64,000 bases of DNA from Phymatolithon calcareum. Lineage: Eukaryota; Rhodophyta; Florideophyceae; Hapalidiales. The notes below the pieces were generated by a model. It was not told the origin of the DNA, did no database searches, and saw only the letters and a program-made list of their open reading frames with translations. Made by a program: the position numbers and the translations under genes. Position 1 is the first letter of the stretch. Every line of letters begins with the position of its first letter. This document shows positions 1 through 12,909 of the stretch, piece by piece. The stretch lies in the NCBI GenBank assembly GCA_977006965.1, contig OZ345367.1:372001-436000 (forward strand), read 5' to 3'.

Positions 1-2528
1 AAAATTTGCAAATGTCGCGCCTGCACTTGCGGCAGCAACAACGTCGCGTGGGGTAGTCGATAGCTCCAACTGTTTTGCGAGTTTCAATAATATTTGCCCG
101 CCGAAAATAGACCAGAGCAGTATGATGCCGTCAAACATTTCGAATCTCTCCCAAACTGATCTGTTGCCTCATTTTCCACCAATCACTGCATGTTCCTTGT
201 ATGTTTTTTTGCCAACGTCTCCGAAGATACAGGAGGCTTGGCCCCCCCCCAATGCGCACGATATCGGGCCCGGTAATGGCGTCGGAGATTGTCACTGTCG
301 AGACAGACTGCCCCAGGTCCGTTAGCATCACAATCGATCGGGCGCCGTGGACGTCAAGTGAACGTGAAGAGATGCAAACGACGTTGCCCGATTACCAGAT
401 TGCCAGTTGAGGTGTCCATTTGAAACAAACTGGATATTTTCATCTCGTTGAATCTCAACTGGGCGAACATCAGATCGGGCCAGCGTGGCCGGCACGGGAG
501 CGCGAAACTCTCATACAGTGCGTCTTGAATGGAACGTGCGATATTCGAGCGGTTTGCACGTTGTTATCATCATAGCGGCGAAATTGGCAGGGGCAGTGTC
601 AGGAGCGAGAAAAGGTGACCGGCGGACCGTTCCGCATCCACATGCCATTGCAGTTGAGGTCAGATATGCGTCACGGAAATACATCTTTCGCGTGGCACAT
701 CAGTTTCACAGTAACCACGCGCGTCCCACATGTTGCACGAGCAACGTTTGCGCGTCTCCGGCATGTAAGCGGACCGGTATGTCGACGTATGAGCAGCGAG
801 CCGTGAGCCGAAATCATGTCATACTAATCGCCATACGCGAGCGATGTATTGCAGGACGACGTCGACGACGCCGGCACGGGTGCGCTGTCGACTGCTGCTT
901 CGAATCAACGGGTGCACTTGGAGCGATTTACTGTACAACGCATCGATATGTGTACACAACGTGCAAGTCGGTCGTTGAAGAATCACGGAAATACTATACT
1001 GTATGATACTGCATTGGAGATTCGATTTTCTGTCTGACAGTTTCATACTATGCTGTATGGTGAATATGTCGTGGCGTGTAGAATATTCTCACGGTGAGAC
1101 GGAGGGCAATAGTGCGCTCTTCACAAGTGATGGATGCAAGGGAAGAGATAAGGGATCGTATGGAACAGCGCAGCAAAAGTGTTTGTTCTGGGCGCCATTT
1201 TGCACACTTGTACTGTATCGATCAATTAGAGAGGTACAAGTCTCGTGACGAGTTAACATTCCATCCAAGAAAGATATAGTCAGCTTACATCGGAGGGATT
1301 GAAAGAGTCTCGGCATGGAATTGATTGCTCTGGAGAGACATCTTAGTCGCAGCAGAAACACTACGTACGAATCAATGTGGGTGAGAATACCCACCTCATT
1401 TGAATTGCTAATGCGGCCAACCTCGACTGCTCGCCTGACTGCATCAGGGCAAATGACATTACTCTACTTGCACTCCTATCCTGCCACGAAAGTGAACTGA
1501 TATTTGTACCGCGGCTATATCGAGATAGACGCCTGCGCTATATGTCCGTGCTTTTTCAAGCTTTTTCGGCATGGTACCGTATAATTGATGCCTTCTTAAA
1601 AAAGTCCTGTGATGACCACGAAGTATGTCTATTGCCGATCTTCCCCACGGCTATGTATCACGCATGCCCACTCCCCGAATCAAATCGAATCATTGGAAAT
1701 GCACCCCAATTCGTTGGGAAGTCTGTACTTCCGCCGATCCCATCCCCATATGCCTTCCCGCTCTCTGGCTCTTCAACCACCTGGTCCATTCCTTCTCGTG
1801 AAGGTATTGCCAAAGGGAAAAATCTTGTCGATCGCATGACGGTTAACGGCGATATAAAAAATTGTCATTCAATTCATCGGACGAGCACGTGCTACGCAGT
1901 GAAATAATATTTATGTTTTCATGTACAATCTCGTTTTGAAACAGATATGTAGAAACTACGGACGAACGAACGAGAGAAGGTCAGACGATTCTTGAGAATA
2001 TAAGCAAGTGCCCCCGTCCCGCTCGCAGCACGCACGTACTGCAAACGTCGGCGGCGCTCAATATTGAATTACTCGAGATATGGCGAACAGGAGAAGTACA
2101 CCGCATACGATAGATTTGAGAGGTAAGCAATGCGACAGCGAGCGCGGTCGCCCTCTTAGATCTATTTAACCGAGGGGCTCTGAAACGTGGAGTAAAGTCT
2201 TCCGAAGAAATCTAAATCTTCATGGCATACTGCAGATGCACAACCACAGACGGATCTCAATTGAGGGTGGCACATATTTTGCGTTTCAGGACGGGCCTTC
2301 AGTTCTCTGCATCGGCGATTGGCAGTGCCCAGGATCGCCATAACTAGGAAAGATAATACGACCCACGTTTCAAAAATCTGTCGGTGGCCGTCTGAAATAT
2401 CTACTCCTGTCCTGAACAAATGTTCGCAACGAGGTGATCATTGCATCTAACAGAAAAAAGTGAGAGTTTTGAATGCGATGTCTTCACGCACATTTTGCAT
2501 TCAATTGCGACAATCCTGCTGGATCACC

Positions 2529-2555
2529 GAAGCTCAGCCAGCATGGCTGAGCTTC
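2529..2555. repeat. Perfect hairpin, 12-bp arms, 3-nt loop
   Basis: The arm GAAGCTCAGCCA at 2529-2540 is followed by the loop GCA and the exact reverse complement at 2544-2555. No T-run follows, so a terminator is unlikely. It belongs to a group of perfect short-loop palindromes seen across the window. Confidence 0.8.
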
Positions 2556-2909
2556 AGTGTTCCTCACCCTGTAAATTTCACATTGTTGGATCCAGTACCG
2601 GCACAATACCAGCAGAGCAATGGCTCTGCAGAAGCAAGAAATTCTTTGACGTTCCCCTGACTATTATCAAAATGCCAGGGGTACGTCACGCATTGTTACT
2701 GCTCTTGGAATCACGTCATCCTCAATCGCACGTGCGCTGGAATATACAATATCAGAAATATCGGGCCGACCCATATCATATTGATACGGTCCCGTGCTGT
2801 ACTGTGCCAGTGCACGTCCAGAGATTCGTCCTTTCAGACGTGTCTCCATTCGCATGGACCAATACTTTTTCAGCGTGTATACATTACAAGCATCCCGCTC
2901 TCCAATAGA

Positions 2910-2939
2910 AAAATCTGGCCGAAATTTCGTCCAGATTTT
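2910..2939. repeat. Near-perfect 30-nt palindrome
   Basis: The outer arms AAAATCTGG and CCAGATTTT surround the palindromic core CGAAATTTCG, with a single mismatched pair. Because it reads almost the same on both strands, it produces look-alike peptides in opposite frames that should not be mistaken for a gene. Its function is unknown. Confidence 0.75.
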
Positions 2940-5597
2940 AAAATCTCTTGCTCCAAAGCATGCACGCCCCGTGAGGAGCTGGCAATTGCCGTGCCACGGC
3001 ACCGCGTCGTCAGCTTTATCTTTATAAGCAAATATCTGCCCATCTCGCCATCGGCCACCACCGCACCGGCTCACATTGCAATACAGTACTTCGAACACCG
3101 GGTCGGAAACTCGCACTGCAAAACACCGATTGCCTAACCCAAGGCGCAACACATCCGTCGATCGATCGCCGTCGTGTCCAGCCACGCCAGCAACTCACGT
3201 CGGAACATTGTACCTTCTCGCGCATAAGTGCTGGAATCGGACACGAATGTGCGCATATCATCCCACGCAGCTGCTCCTCGCCGACGTGAGGCGCATCCTG
3301 CGCACGCCGCACGATCCGCCTCGCGCAAGGCCTACATCCTCATCCATGTCGGAAGAAGATTTGGAGGTGGAAAGGGTGGCATTATCGCGCCCGGGGGCGT
3401 CAGCAGCGATCGCAACTCCCGCCTTGGGTGGACGTGCAATGGAACATGCATTATCAAGGGCACTGCCGCTGGACGGGTTGCATGCACTCGACAGCCACGT
3501 GTGGAAGACGGAACGGGATATACTCGGGAAATGGGCTTCTGGACAGGGGATCGGGAACGATTCAATCGAACCTGGGTCACCGCCGCGCCGCAGGTTTTAC
3601 AGCTGATGTGAACGCAGATGACGTGATACTAGGAATGTCCTGTGTAGACTTATAGAATAGGTACGAACATCAACGCTCATCGGACGGTTAAAGTTGTGTC
3701 TAATTCTCGCTTATCTCATCTAATATCTCCTTTCCTGTCTGGATTCTTGGTCAGTCCGCTTTCGCTACTTTGCTTTCCTTAGTGCGGTTATCTGTGTCAC
3801 TCCAATTGTGTAGCTCAACATCTGTACCGGTACCGGAACAGGAGATTGCTCGCACGAGCCAATAGGGCTGCAAACCTGAGCCTCAATAGGAAATCTGCCC
3901 AGTGGACCCGGAGATTTTCCCTCCACCCTTTTTTCGGGGTATGGCTTTTACAGCTAGGGCTAAGACGTTTATCCGTGTTAAACGGATTTGTGTAGATTAG
4001 CGGTTCTACAAGAGCGTAGCGGCTTAAACGCATAACCCTTGCAATCTCATGAGTGTTTCTGAGGGCGTTGAATAAATTCCAAATTCAAAAAAGGAGATTC
4101 TCGCATCCCCGTTCCTACTACTGTACTGGAAGGCACGTCTAGAACTATGTCGCGCGTAATGGCGTGTTGTTGCTGATGTCTATCGGTCTATCTCTTTTAG
4201 GAATCTTCTTATTTTCCGACTTTCCACAGCCCTACAGGGTGGAAGCCAAGTGCATCTCACCATCATGGAGTCTGCCAGTCTGAAAGTAATATAGTTTCAT
4301 CAAGATTCCAATTTCCCGAGACGCAAACTATAAAACCGAATAACGCTGTTCTAATGCAAGCATTCCGTCTCACGTTCTTATCTACGATTCACGGGGTGGA
4401 GGGCGTATCCCCTTCGTTCATAAAGTCACTTATTTGGCAAGATAACTATAAGATAATTTTTCCTGATGAGGATTTCAACAGCACACTTCCCTATCTTCGC
4501 AGCCGCCGGCGATAGACAGCAGGCGTGGTACAAGTACCGCCAGCAAAAATCGAAAAAACGCAAGCCTAGCCGTTTGAACGTCACAGTTTGAAACATACGT
4601 GCACTATCTTCAAACGGCAAGATATTTCACCGCACCGTCGCTTCTGGCCCAGCTGCCGTTAGCGCGAACGCCGATCCGTTGCGCCGTCGTCAACGGAGTC
4701 CCGCGAGATAGACCCAGATCACGTTTGTACATTGTGCATCATAAACTCCTTCAAATTAGTATTATGCCGACGTGTAGCACAAACCTGTTGTTGATAATCT
4801 GCACGACCAGGAGGGGACCGAATCTCAACTTGAACATCCCGTGACGTCACGGCCAACAGTTTTGAAGAAGCTCGATACAGTACTGTACACTCATCAGAGC
4901 CGGCAGGCTGTATAACCTAGTTTCATAACCGGCGCTCAGGGATTGATTTACACAGCAATCTCGATGACTGCATGCTCCACTGCAATGCGCATTGCGCCGA
5001 TCAGCTTGACTCTCAGTGTCAGGAGACACGAAACTGCGAGCTTTCCACGGACGGTCACATTCCGCATCCAGGCGCGCGCGTGCCCATTCGCACAGCGGAC
5101 CGCTGGCCGTCCGTATCAAACGGCAATGCTCCAATCTGTCCCACATGGCACCCAATACGACCCGCATATGATACACCAACAGACCGCTGCTTTTCTCGCC
5201 GCGACGTATCATATGCCACGGCGCAGGCGGTGAGCGCGGCGTGTGCCATCGAAGTGGGACGAATACGTAATTAATATTCGGAAGGCTTTCGCGAATTTGC
5301 GCAATGCAGGAAACGGTCTTCACCTCAACTGCCCGGTGCCACGCTGGTTCGGCACAGCTGCCCGCATCGCAGAACTGATAGCCCGGAGAAATACTTACAG
5401 CGATGGATGGTCGAAAAGAAGCCTCAGGATTATGCTTCGCTGAAATCATTTCAGAGAATTTTCAGACAGCCGCCTAGGCGGCAGACATGAATCAAACCCC
5501 TGCTTGAATCGCTCTGCTTGGTTTTGGTTTTCGCGCCGAACGCAGTATGAAGGCAAAACGGCTTTCAGTCTATCAACAGATTGCTCTGTAACAGACA

Positions 5598-5630
5598 TAG
5601 TCCATGACTCATAATATGAGTCATGGACTA
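5598..5630. repeat. Perfect palindrome, 16-bp arms, 1-nt centre
   Basis: TAGTCCATGACTCATA (5598-5613), a single A, then the exact reverse complement (5615-5630). The perfect arms and absence of a loop distinguish it from a normal terminator or RNA stem. No target duplication is visible beside it. Confidence 0.85.
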
Positions 5631-7015
5631 AATATTATTTAAAATTAGGCGATGAATGTGACCGTGATCAACAACATTTCCCACGACGTTTAAACCAATT
5701 TGCAATTAGCGAGCTTACGATCCCGGCTTAATCCCTGCCGCTTCTCGCCGTTGGGTTGAAGCTGGATATTTAACCGTGGTGGCCACCCGGTACTCATGGC
5801 TGGGTTGAAACAATGCAGCAGGTGAAGAAGTGGGTAACCGCATAGTACCACATTTCAAATGCACTCACACGTATTTCGATTGCCCTCTCGAGTTCGCCGC
5901 GAACGTCCCTAAAGCTAGCACGTCTACTGTGCTGATAGAAGCTTTGTCGATGCTCCATTGCCGCACAATGCGGACGTTGGTAGCACGCTTGTAGCTTCTA
6001 CTGTCATCACAGCTGCATACCGCACGCAAACATACCAAAATTAAAGCGCAGAAGACCGGTCATTTGCAATTTCGTACGCCCAGCCCACTTTTGCATCAGC
6101 GACTGTTGGCAACTTATGCGATGACAATCCTGCTTTCTTCTTCTTCGTCACCCTACTCTAGCGAAAATGAAATCGAATTCCCTCCAGCACCACTCCGTGA
6201 TAACATCTAATGTAGAAACCCATACCGATGTCAAGTCTACGGGGGCCTTTCCCTCCCGACGTCTCTATATGTGTGGTACGTTCCGCCCGGCTTGGTCCGC
6301 CAAGAGTATGCTGGGCAGTGACATAAATCGGAGCCCACGATCCTACAAGTTTGCCTTGGTATTTGCAGTATTCGCGACGAATGTATTCCGGCGCGTGTAG
6401 TCCAGTGATAGACATCTAAGAATCTGACCATTTCCGTTTCCGCAAAACCATTGTCCAGAGCAGTGCAAGCACGGTTCGTCCCAATTAAAATTTTCGTTAT
6501 TGGTGATGGATGATGCCAGTTCTTTTCGTAAACCGTCGAACGAGACTTGGAGTTCATAGCACGCTGGCGGTTTTCCATCTTCTTCCCCTCCGGGTTAGGC
6601 TCCGGAGCTACTTCGACGGGAGCCGTTCCAATTTCAATGACGTCATCACTCCTTGCGGGACAACGCGACCAGCATGGCTGCTCAGCGCACTTTTTTCTTA
6701 TACTATTTTATGGTGGTTCCAGAGCGCATTGGGTGCCATGGCGCCAATATGCCGAAAGCGGCACAGAACCTCAAGGACATGGTTCCCGGAAGTCTTGCTC
6801 ATATTTCACCTTCACAAAACTTCCTATCTTAAGCTATGATGCCCGTAATGGTCTGGCAAGAACCACGCGCTATTCCTGGGGACACCTGACTTATAAATCT
6901 GCCATATTGAAGAAATCATAGAGTCGGGACCGCTTTAGAACCGATGAATTAGCATATTCGACCACCTGCCGCAGCTTCTTTTACGTTATCAAGCTCGAGT
7001 TCCTGGCGAGATGAG

Positions 7016-7330
7016 ATGATGATGATGATGATTGCTTTATTCCCCTAAGAGGCTCGCACGTCTAGAAGGCTTCATTTGATTCCACCTGCTAAGGTCGGAG
7101 GCGTTTGTTACGGCCGATTCGATATCTTGGTCTACTACCTCAAACAGGGCTGATAAGCCGGTTATCACATGAAGCTTTAGGGACCGGCCATGATTCGAAA
7201 CCACTCGGTAGTCCCCCGTGCGTGATTTCGGTCCCTCGGGGCTCCCGTGGGCCACTCGGGACCAAAATCACGCCCTTGTGACGTCCCTCGTGATTCCTCA
7301 TCATGGCTGGTCCCTCAAGTTTCATGCGAT
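7016..7330 (-). mobile_element. Non-LTR retrotransposon 3' end with (ATC)n tail
   Basis: Read on the minus strand, a short frame ends at 7037 and is followed by AATAAAGC and a run of ATC triplets (7016-7035). A protein tail followed directly by a simple-repeat 3' end is typical of LINE and SINE insertions. Just upstream, 7168-7240 and 7256-7327 form an imperfect inverted repeat of about 70 bp per arm, which could fold as a 3' stem. No RT motif is attached, so this would be a strongly 5'-truncated copy. Whether it belongs to the same family as the LINE at 7420-10400 is unclear: the tail sequence differs. Confidence 0.45.
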
Positions 7331-7462
7331 AACTTATACTTATAAATCAATGGGCCGCGCACAACATCATGATCGACGCTTTCCAGAGGCGTAAGCGAAG
7401 CGGGACCGGTAGTGACGTGTTCTTTCTTTTTTTCTTTTATTACAGAAAAACGCTAAGTTAAG

Positions 7463-8560
7463 TTAGTGCCTGGGGATGTTTCCAAACAGCCCCTCATTGT
7501 TCACAAATTTGAGTACTTCGAGCGGTTTCTCATTGCAAATTTCCTCTACCGTTTTGGTGCCAACTCTACCAATAGTCTGGCGTCTTGATACAGTCCGTCC
7601 ACTACAGCGTGGGAGTAGATGCTCAACGTTCTCCTTGGTTCCCACTGAACAGGCCTTGCATAGAGGGTGTAATGAACCGAACCATCTTGAAAACCTGCCA
7701 CCAGTGAGCAACATTCTGCGGCAAGCTGATTAAGGGTCGTTTCAGCGCGCCTGTGGCTTATATTGAGCCCTGGGGGTAGGAACTACATTCTCCTGAGCTT
7801 TATCGAATGGTGCGGTTTGAAGATGGATCACGCAGCTTGTAGGGTTAAGGGTATATATATATATTTGATTTATCACCAGACTTGACTCCGTAATGCCTCG
7901 TCGAGCAAGCTCGTCCGCTTTTTCGTTCCCAGGGAGACCACAGTGGCTTGGGATCCAAATTGCTTCTATAGTGATAATGCCATCTATCAGCTCTCCCATT
8001 GCATCCCACAGTGTTCTTGTCATCTCTCCGTACATCCGTGGTTGTCCGGCCAGCACATCCAGGGAGCTCATGCTGTCGGTAAACGAGCGAACATGTTGTC
8101 CACTTGAGATTTGCAGTTGTTCTATCTCCTCGAAAGCTCGGACCGCATCGAATATTTCGGCACCGAACGATGAAACCACCGCTCCTGTGCTCATGGCAAG
8201 TTCCGCCAGTACTTCTTCCCTGCGTAAGAGCAAGATGCCCGCGCCGTCGACCTCGGTACATATCGAGCGTGTCACCGACTTCGTCGGAGATATTGATCCG
8301 TTGGAGTTGGTGGAATCCATCCGGTAGGCGTGTGTGTCTCCATCGTCGTACATTAGTAGGATGTCCGGTGGTTTCCGAAGTCGGGACTCAAACTTTCGGA
8401 CCACCGGATGCCTTCCATGTTGGTCTGCATTGAATGTGCCTGCGGTGGCAGTGTACCATCCGTCTTCCCATCGTACCGAGACTCATTCTTTTTCGGTTAG
8501 ACTCTCGTGCGATGCGTCCGATAGTTTGCCAGGGCTACCATCCGTCCAAACTTCGATATC
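7463..8560 (-). pseudogene. LINE RNase H domain and Cys/His tail, copy A
   Basis: The first RNase H motif, WTDGS, lies near 8545 in a frame broken before the 220-residue frame 8404-7742. That frame carries AEIFDAVRAFE (catalytic Glu), FTDSMSSLDVL (catalytic Asp) and WIPSHCGLPGNEKADELA (the closing His/Asp motif). After another break, 7714-7463 encodes a tail with a C-x2-C...H...C knuckle and the segment EKPLEVLKFVNNEGLF, which recurs in the two other copies. The enzyme would remove RNA from the RNA/cDNA hybrid. Confidence 0.88.
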
Positions 8561-8580
8561 CGCAGGGTGCTCATTACTCA

Positions 8581-10119
8581 TTACCTCGATGAAGCGTTCC
8601 GCTGTCGATTATTTTTCCGCCTCATCCGCCTTTGCTGAGATTGGTGTGTAGAGAATTGAAAGCCCATAGACGAGCGGTCCTGCTGGATAGGAGTGTAGAG
8701 GGAACTCCGTGGCCACGCAAGAAATCCTTTTGAGACAAGGAGTTCGACGCTTGACTCACGCCATGAACCTGGTAGTCGATTCGAGGGTTTGGTGCGGCCG
8801 TTAGACGCTTTCACCATGGGTGCTTCTGAGCCAACACGAAGAGCCTTCTCCATGACTATAGCCACGTCTTTCTCGCCAAGTTGCTGCAGGTTCTCCATGC
8901 CCGTCAGCCTGCGTAGACTAGGAATCCTCGTTGGTTTCAAGAAGTCACGAGAGACACGCGCGGCCTCGTTTCGCGCGAACTCCGCGTGCCGAATATGTGT
9001 CTGGAACCCATGGACCGCATCCGATGATGCACCGTAGAGGGCGAGCGGCTCGCAGTAGCTTTTTCGGAAAGACTCCATTGTGGCCTCGTCCGCTACCCAT
9101 CTCGTTCTGCCTAGCGCGCGCATGAATCTGGCCTTGACTTTCCTCGACACTTCTTGGCAGTGTTTCTTGAAGCTCAGCCGCGGTTCGAAATGTACCCCTA
9201 GTAACTTGTAGTCGGTAGCTCTTTCGATGGCTTCACTATCAATAGTCACTGACCAGTTGAGTGTGTCATTCGGAAACCTCCCGCCAGCTGCAAAGCCTAC
9301 AACTTAGCATTTTGTTGCGTTGACCTTGATTCGAAGCTTTTTGCAAAACTTGGAAAAGTGCACCCGCCGCTTGATTGAGTTTCGACGTTACTTCGTCCCA
9401 ATTGCGACTTACTGCACGGAAAGCTTGTGTCGTCGGCGAAGCTGAATTGTACCACCTTGACATCCAGATCCATTATGTAAAAGGTTCCAGAGGCTTGGAG
9501 AAAGTGAGCTTCCTTGTGACAAGTCACATCCTAGTACCCACGATCTACCAACCGTTCCATTCAGCGAGTCTTTAGCGCGGCGGTCCGACAAGTAAGCTCT
9601 CATCCAGCATAGCATTTTTTATGGGCAAGCGAGGCTTCCCGTTTTTGCTAGGAGTGCAGGGATTTCCACGCGATCGTACGCCGCGCTGAAGTCGACGAAA
9701 AGGGCAGCGCAGTTCTTTTGGTGAGAAAAGGAATCTGCGGTGCGTTGCGCCATAGCGGCGATGTGTTCGTGAGTACCTCGAAAAACGTCCGAAATCTTGC
9801 CTGAGTTGCAGGGAGCATTGATTCCACCCATGCCGTGAAGCGTAGTGCAAGGAGTCGCTCGGCGACTCTGTTGACCATAGATGACAAGGATATCGGCCGC
9901 AATGCTTTCGGGATTCCGATAAAAATGATCTCTCGCCAAGCAGCAGGAGTATCCGCTTCTCTCCATCTTCTGTTCATGAGGTCTAGGAAGTGACGTGTTC
10001 GTGAATAGTCGATAGAGACTCTTGAAACGTGATTTGACAATTTCGATACGGTGGGAAACGGGCGCCATAGGGTCTGCCGCTCCCGATTGCTTTGTTCCCA
10101 AGTACTTGAAATCCATCAC
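8581..10119 (-). pseudogene. LINE reverse transcriptase remnant
   Basis: RT motifs are spread over alternating frames. A block with AWREIIFIGIPK and LRPISLSSMVNRVAERLLA resembles RT motifs 0-2. FVDFSAAYDRVE matches the A-motif that carries the first catalytic Asp. LSQGSSLSPSLWN matches the motif that follows. FADDT at about 9450 is the catalytic FADD box. The 222-residue frame 9249-8581 starts with YKLLGVHFEPRLSFKKH, typical of the thumb/connection region after the FADD box. The catalytic motifs are recognisable, but no single frame spans them, so the enzyme cannot be made from this copy. Confidence 0.85.
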
Positions 10120-10400
10120 CTTGCCAAGAGTTTCAGCTCCTATTTTAGACTTTTTTCATATCGTTTATTAGCTCCTCTTATGACGACCGATTTTGAGTAG
10201 ATTCCTTGAGAGAGCTTCTTGGCGTCTTCGCCTGCAGCTCTCCTTCTTGGAGAGGCCATCCGCAGCGACAGGGCGGCTCCATGGTCGTTCGAATTGAAAG
10301 ACCATGGATGCAAGATCTCGCGAGATGACCCGTCTTCCATCTGTGTTCAGCGCGTGCTTCATTCTCTGCTCCTCTACTCCTCTGTGTTAGGCGTGGTCAC

Positions 10401-12909
10401 TGAATCTTTTGATTTGGGATAAGGCACCTGGGCCTCCGCTTCGATCTAATTAGGCGATTGTCAGATTGTGCACATACTTAGAAGCCCTTCTCCCCAGAGG
10501 TGGGACCCAATTTATTGCGATTGCAATATAATGCAATATGCAATAGCAATACGAGATTGCGAAGAGCACCCGTATTGCAATTCGTATTGCATCCTCCGCA
10601 CCCCACTCCTTACATGGGTATGTGGTACAATACGTTGCGTCAATATGTAGGCTACAGTCTCGACGCGGACTGAATTAGAGGCTTCCACGAATGAGCTGCG
10701 TGTCCAATGTAGCGAACCTGTGATTCTCAGCCTGCGAAACACAGCATCACTACGTTGCCCACTAGCAGAGATCCTCCTCACCAGATCCGTGACCGCCATT
10801 GACTGATAGTGCCACCAGTCGCGATGACCACCCCGAGCCCCAAGGACATTGTTCTCGCCTTGATGCTCTTTGCTTTACTTCGAGATGGCGCTTCGCGCCA
10901 TCTCGAAGTAAAGCATTGTATTGTTGATTAAGGGGTGTCCGATATTGCAATAAGTATTTCAAGCTTCAGCTCGGGGCAATATGTATGGCGTATTGCAGCC
11001 GGAGGTGCAATCTCTAGCAAAAAGATTGTTCCCATCCCTGCTTCTCCCTTTGAATCTTCGGGAAAACATAAATGGTGTTCTAGAAAAATTATGTTTTTGC
11101 ACACTCTTCTCCGAGGCTGCGCCATGACATTTGATTGCCTGTACAAACGAGTGCTGATGATGGGCACGACTGTGTACAGCACTCAAATACCGCTTAACAC
11201 ACATCAATCTGAGACTCTTGAAGCACAGCACCTACTCCTGAAACATATTTCCTCACACACGAACTCTGTGATCTCGTGAACATCGCAAGCACTCGCGTTC
11301 CGTAATTTTGTTTCTCTATTTCTGGCCAGCGTCGGGGATCAATCCACGGGCATGGCCGCTCCAGTACGAATCCGCTTCTCAATGCGCTCTTCTCATATCG
11401 CACCGCTGGTGGACAGCGGACGGGCCGACTTCGTTTCGCTAGGTCACACCTGCTTAAAGTGAGAGGGATAATCTCATTGAAAGTTAAGATCCCATGAGCA
11501 CACGGATCAAGATGGTGGATTGGCAAAAATCCATGATTGGTATGAGAAACAGTATCGATGAACAACTATCTTCCCGGAAATTCCATATTGGTTAATGGGA
11601 AATATTTTTCGTTCCGTCAGAGGGGTTAGTTGAGAAAAGGAAACAAAACATTCGGAGTTGGTGTCTCACGATCCGAGATCACGTGATTCGTAATATATTT
11701 CAGTCGATTCGATCGGTTCCCAATTTTCAAGAGATACACAGCTGAGAACTCAACTAATCGGGTACGACCGCTGGTTGGCATCGGTCTCACCCCGTGGATC
11801 ACGAGAGGACAGCCCGGAAACGGGATCATTGACGACCTCAGGATCTCCTCTGGGGCTGACCGTTGGTATCGACTTCCCAGGAGCCCACCCTACACCAGTT
11901 TCTCTCGCTGACACGATATTTTGGCACTGGATTGATTCTCCTCGCCTTTGCCTTGTCTGTGGTAACCCTGCTTCCATCTCAGGGATTATACAAAAGCCAG
12001 TCAATGGCGTCTGTACAAAGCCCTGGAAAAATATTCGCTTATTAGTCCGGGTCGACATTTCTACCATCCGACGGAGAGAATAAGCCAACCAATCCATTTG
12101 GCGTCCAAGTCGTTTTTGACACTTCAAGAGGAACTGACATGTCGAGCCTCAGCATGTACTTCCACAGAAGGGGAGGCAAACATCATAGCCTGTATATAGT
12201 CCCAAAGGGAAACCGTTGATCAGACGGGACGTTCGTGAAGATTTTCGTTTAGATTGTTCGTTTGCCGCTTCCCACGAGGACTTCCCGGGTTAACGTACTG
12301 AGGCATAAAACCTGTTTCAACGTTACCAACTGTGTTCAGAGCTTTCCAGGTCATTTACAAGTGAGAACTCCAGCTTTCCTCTCGTTTAACGTTGAACAAG
12401 TGTGACACGGAACAATACCAAACTGCAGCCGAAAGTATCCCTTCAAAGATACGACGGGCTCTAGATACGTAAACGTGGTAACAGAGTGATTGGAGCGTCT
12501 GAAAACCTGTAAAGACGAGAGCTTCGCGATAACAAAATACCGTAATTAGATTCGTCTCTGGTCGGCACCTGAAAGCGCACGCGTTGTGAAGTTGCGACAT
12601 GTACAGAGTCTAACATTGGATCGACGAAGATTGGGAGAGACCATATGATCCTTTAGCAGTATAATAATTGGATCAATGAAAGTTTCGGGAAGCTTTCGGA
12701 GCGGTCTTGTCTGATGAGCGTACACGTGCACACGTGTATCTTGATGAATACAATTATATCTCATACTCGAAGTTATAGGCTAATCTGTTAACAATCTAGA
12801 ATGCTGAGGGACAATGGAAGCAGTTTGAACGGCTAACAGCGGTGCGTTTTGGGGAAGGTCCCAAAATGCACTAATAGAGAGTAAATGGGTAGTTTTGGAG
12901 TAACGTGTT
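10401..12909. other. No recognised gene; AT-rich GCAATA-rich patch and one hairpin
   Basis: No domain-bearing frame is visible. From 10510 to 10600 the sequence is dense in ATTGCAAT/GCAATA words, with more at 10945-11000, which suggests a decayed simple repeat or subterminal repeats of an unrecognised element. The hairpin at 10871-10915 is listed separately. Confidence 0.5.
10871..10915. repeat. Perfect hairpin, 21-bp arms, 3-nt loop
   Basis: Arm 10871-10891 begins TGCTTTACTTCGAGATGG. The loop is TTC (10892-10894), and 10895-10915 is the exact reverse complement. No target duplication or T-run is seen. The perfect arms mean recent formation or maintenance. Confidence 0.88.

Larger units (their letters stand above)
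1..7000. other. Gene-poor stretch with no recognised gene
   Basis: Only short, mutually overlapping reading frames occur here on both strands, and none shows a domain I recognise. The longest (485-1006 plus, 3076-3606 plus, 2667-3185 minus) have irregular composition and frequent Arg/Cys/Ser, as expected of chance frames. I see three small palindromes (listed separately) and no splice-linked exons. The stretch probably consists of decayed repeats; that is inference. Confidence 0.5.
7420..10400 (-). mobile_element. Decayed LINE (RT + RNase H), copy A
   Basis: The minus strand carries, in order, a basic linker (10340-10140), reverse transcriptase blocks (10119-8581), an RNase H domain (about 8560-7860) and a Cys/His tail (7714-7463), followed by a T/C-rich run on the plus strand (A/G-rich tail on the element strand) near 7425-7440. 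This order is that of a LINE with a C-terminal RNase H domain (I, R1 or Tad type). Several frameshifts and stops separate the blocks, so the copy is dead. Two more copies of its RNase H end occur at 36333-37243 and 40862-41561. The 5' half, with the endonuclease, was not found. Confidence 0.85.

Noticed and set aside
6158-6578. Minus-strand frames that looked like a Copia integrase/RT segment
   Set aside because: No catalytic motif or consistent alignment could be followed through either frame.
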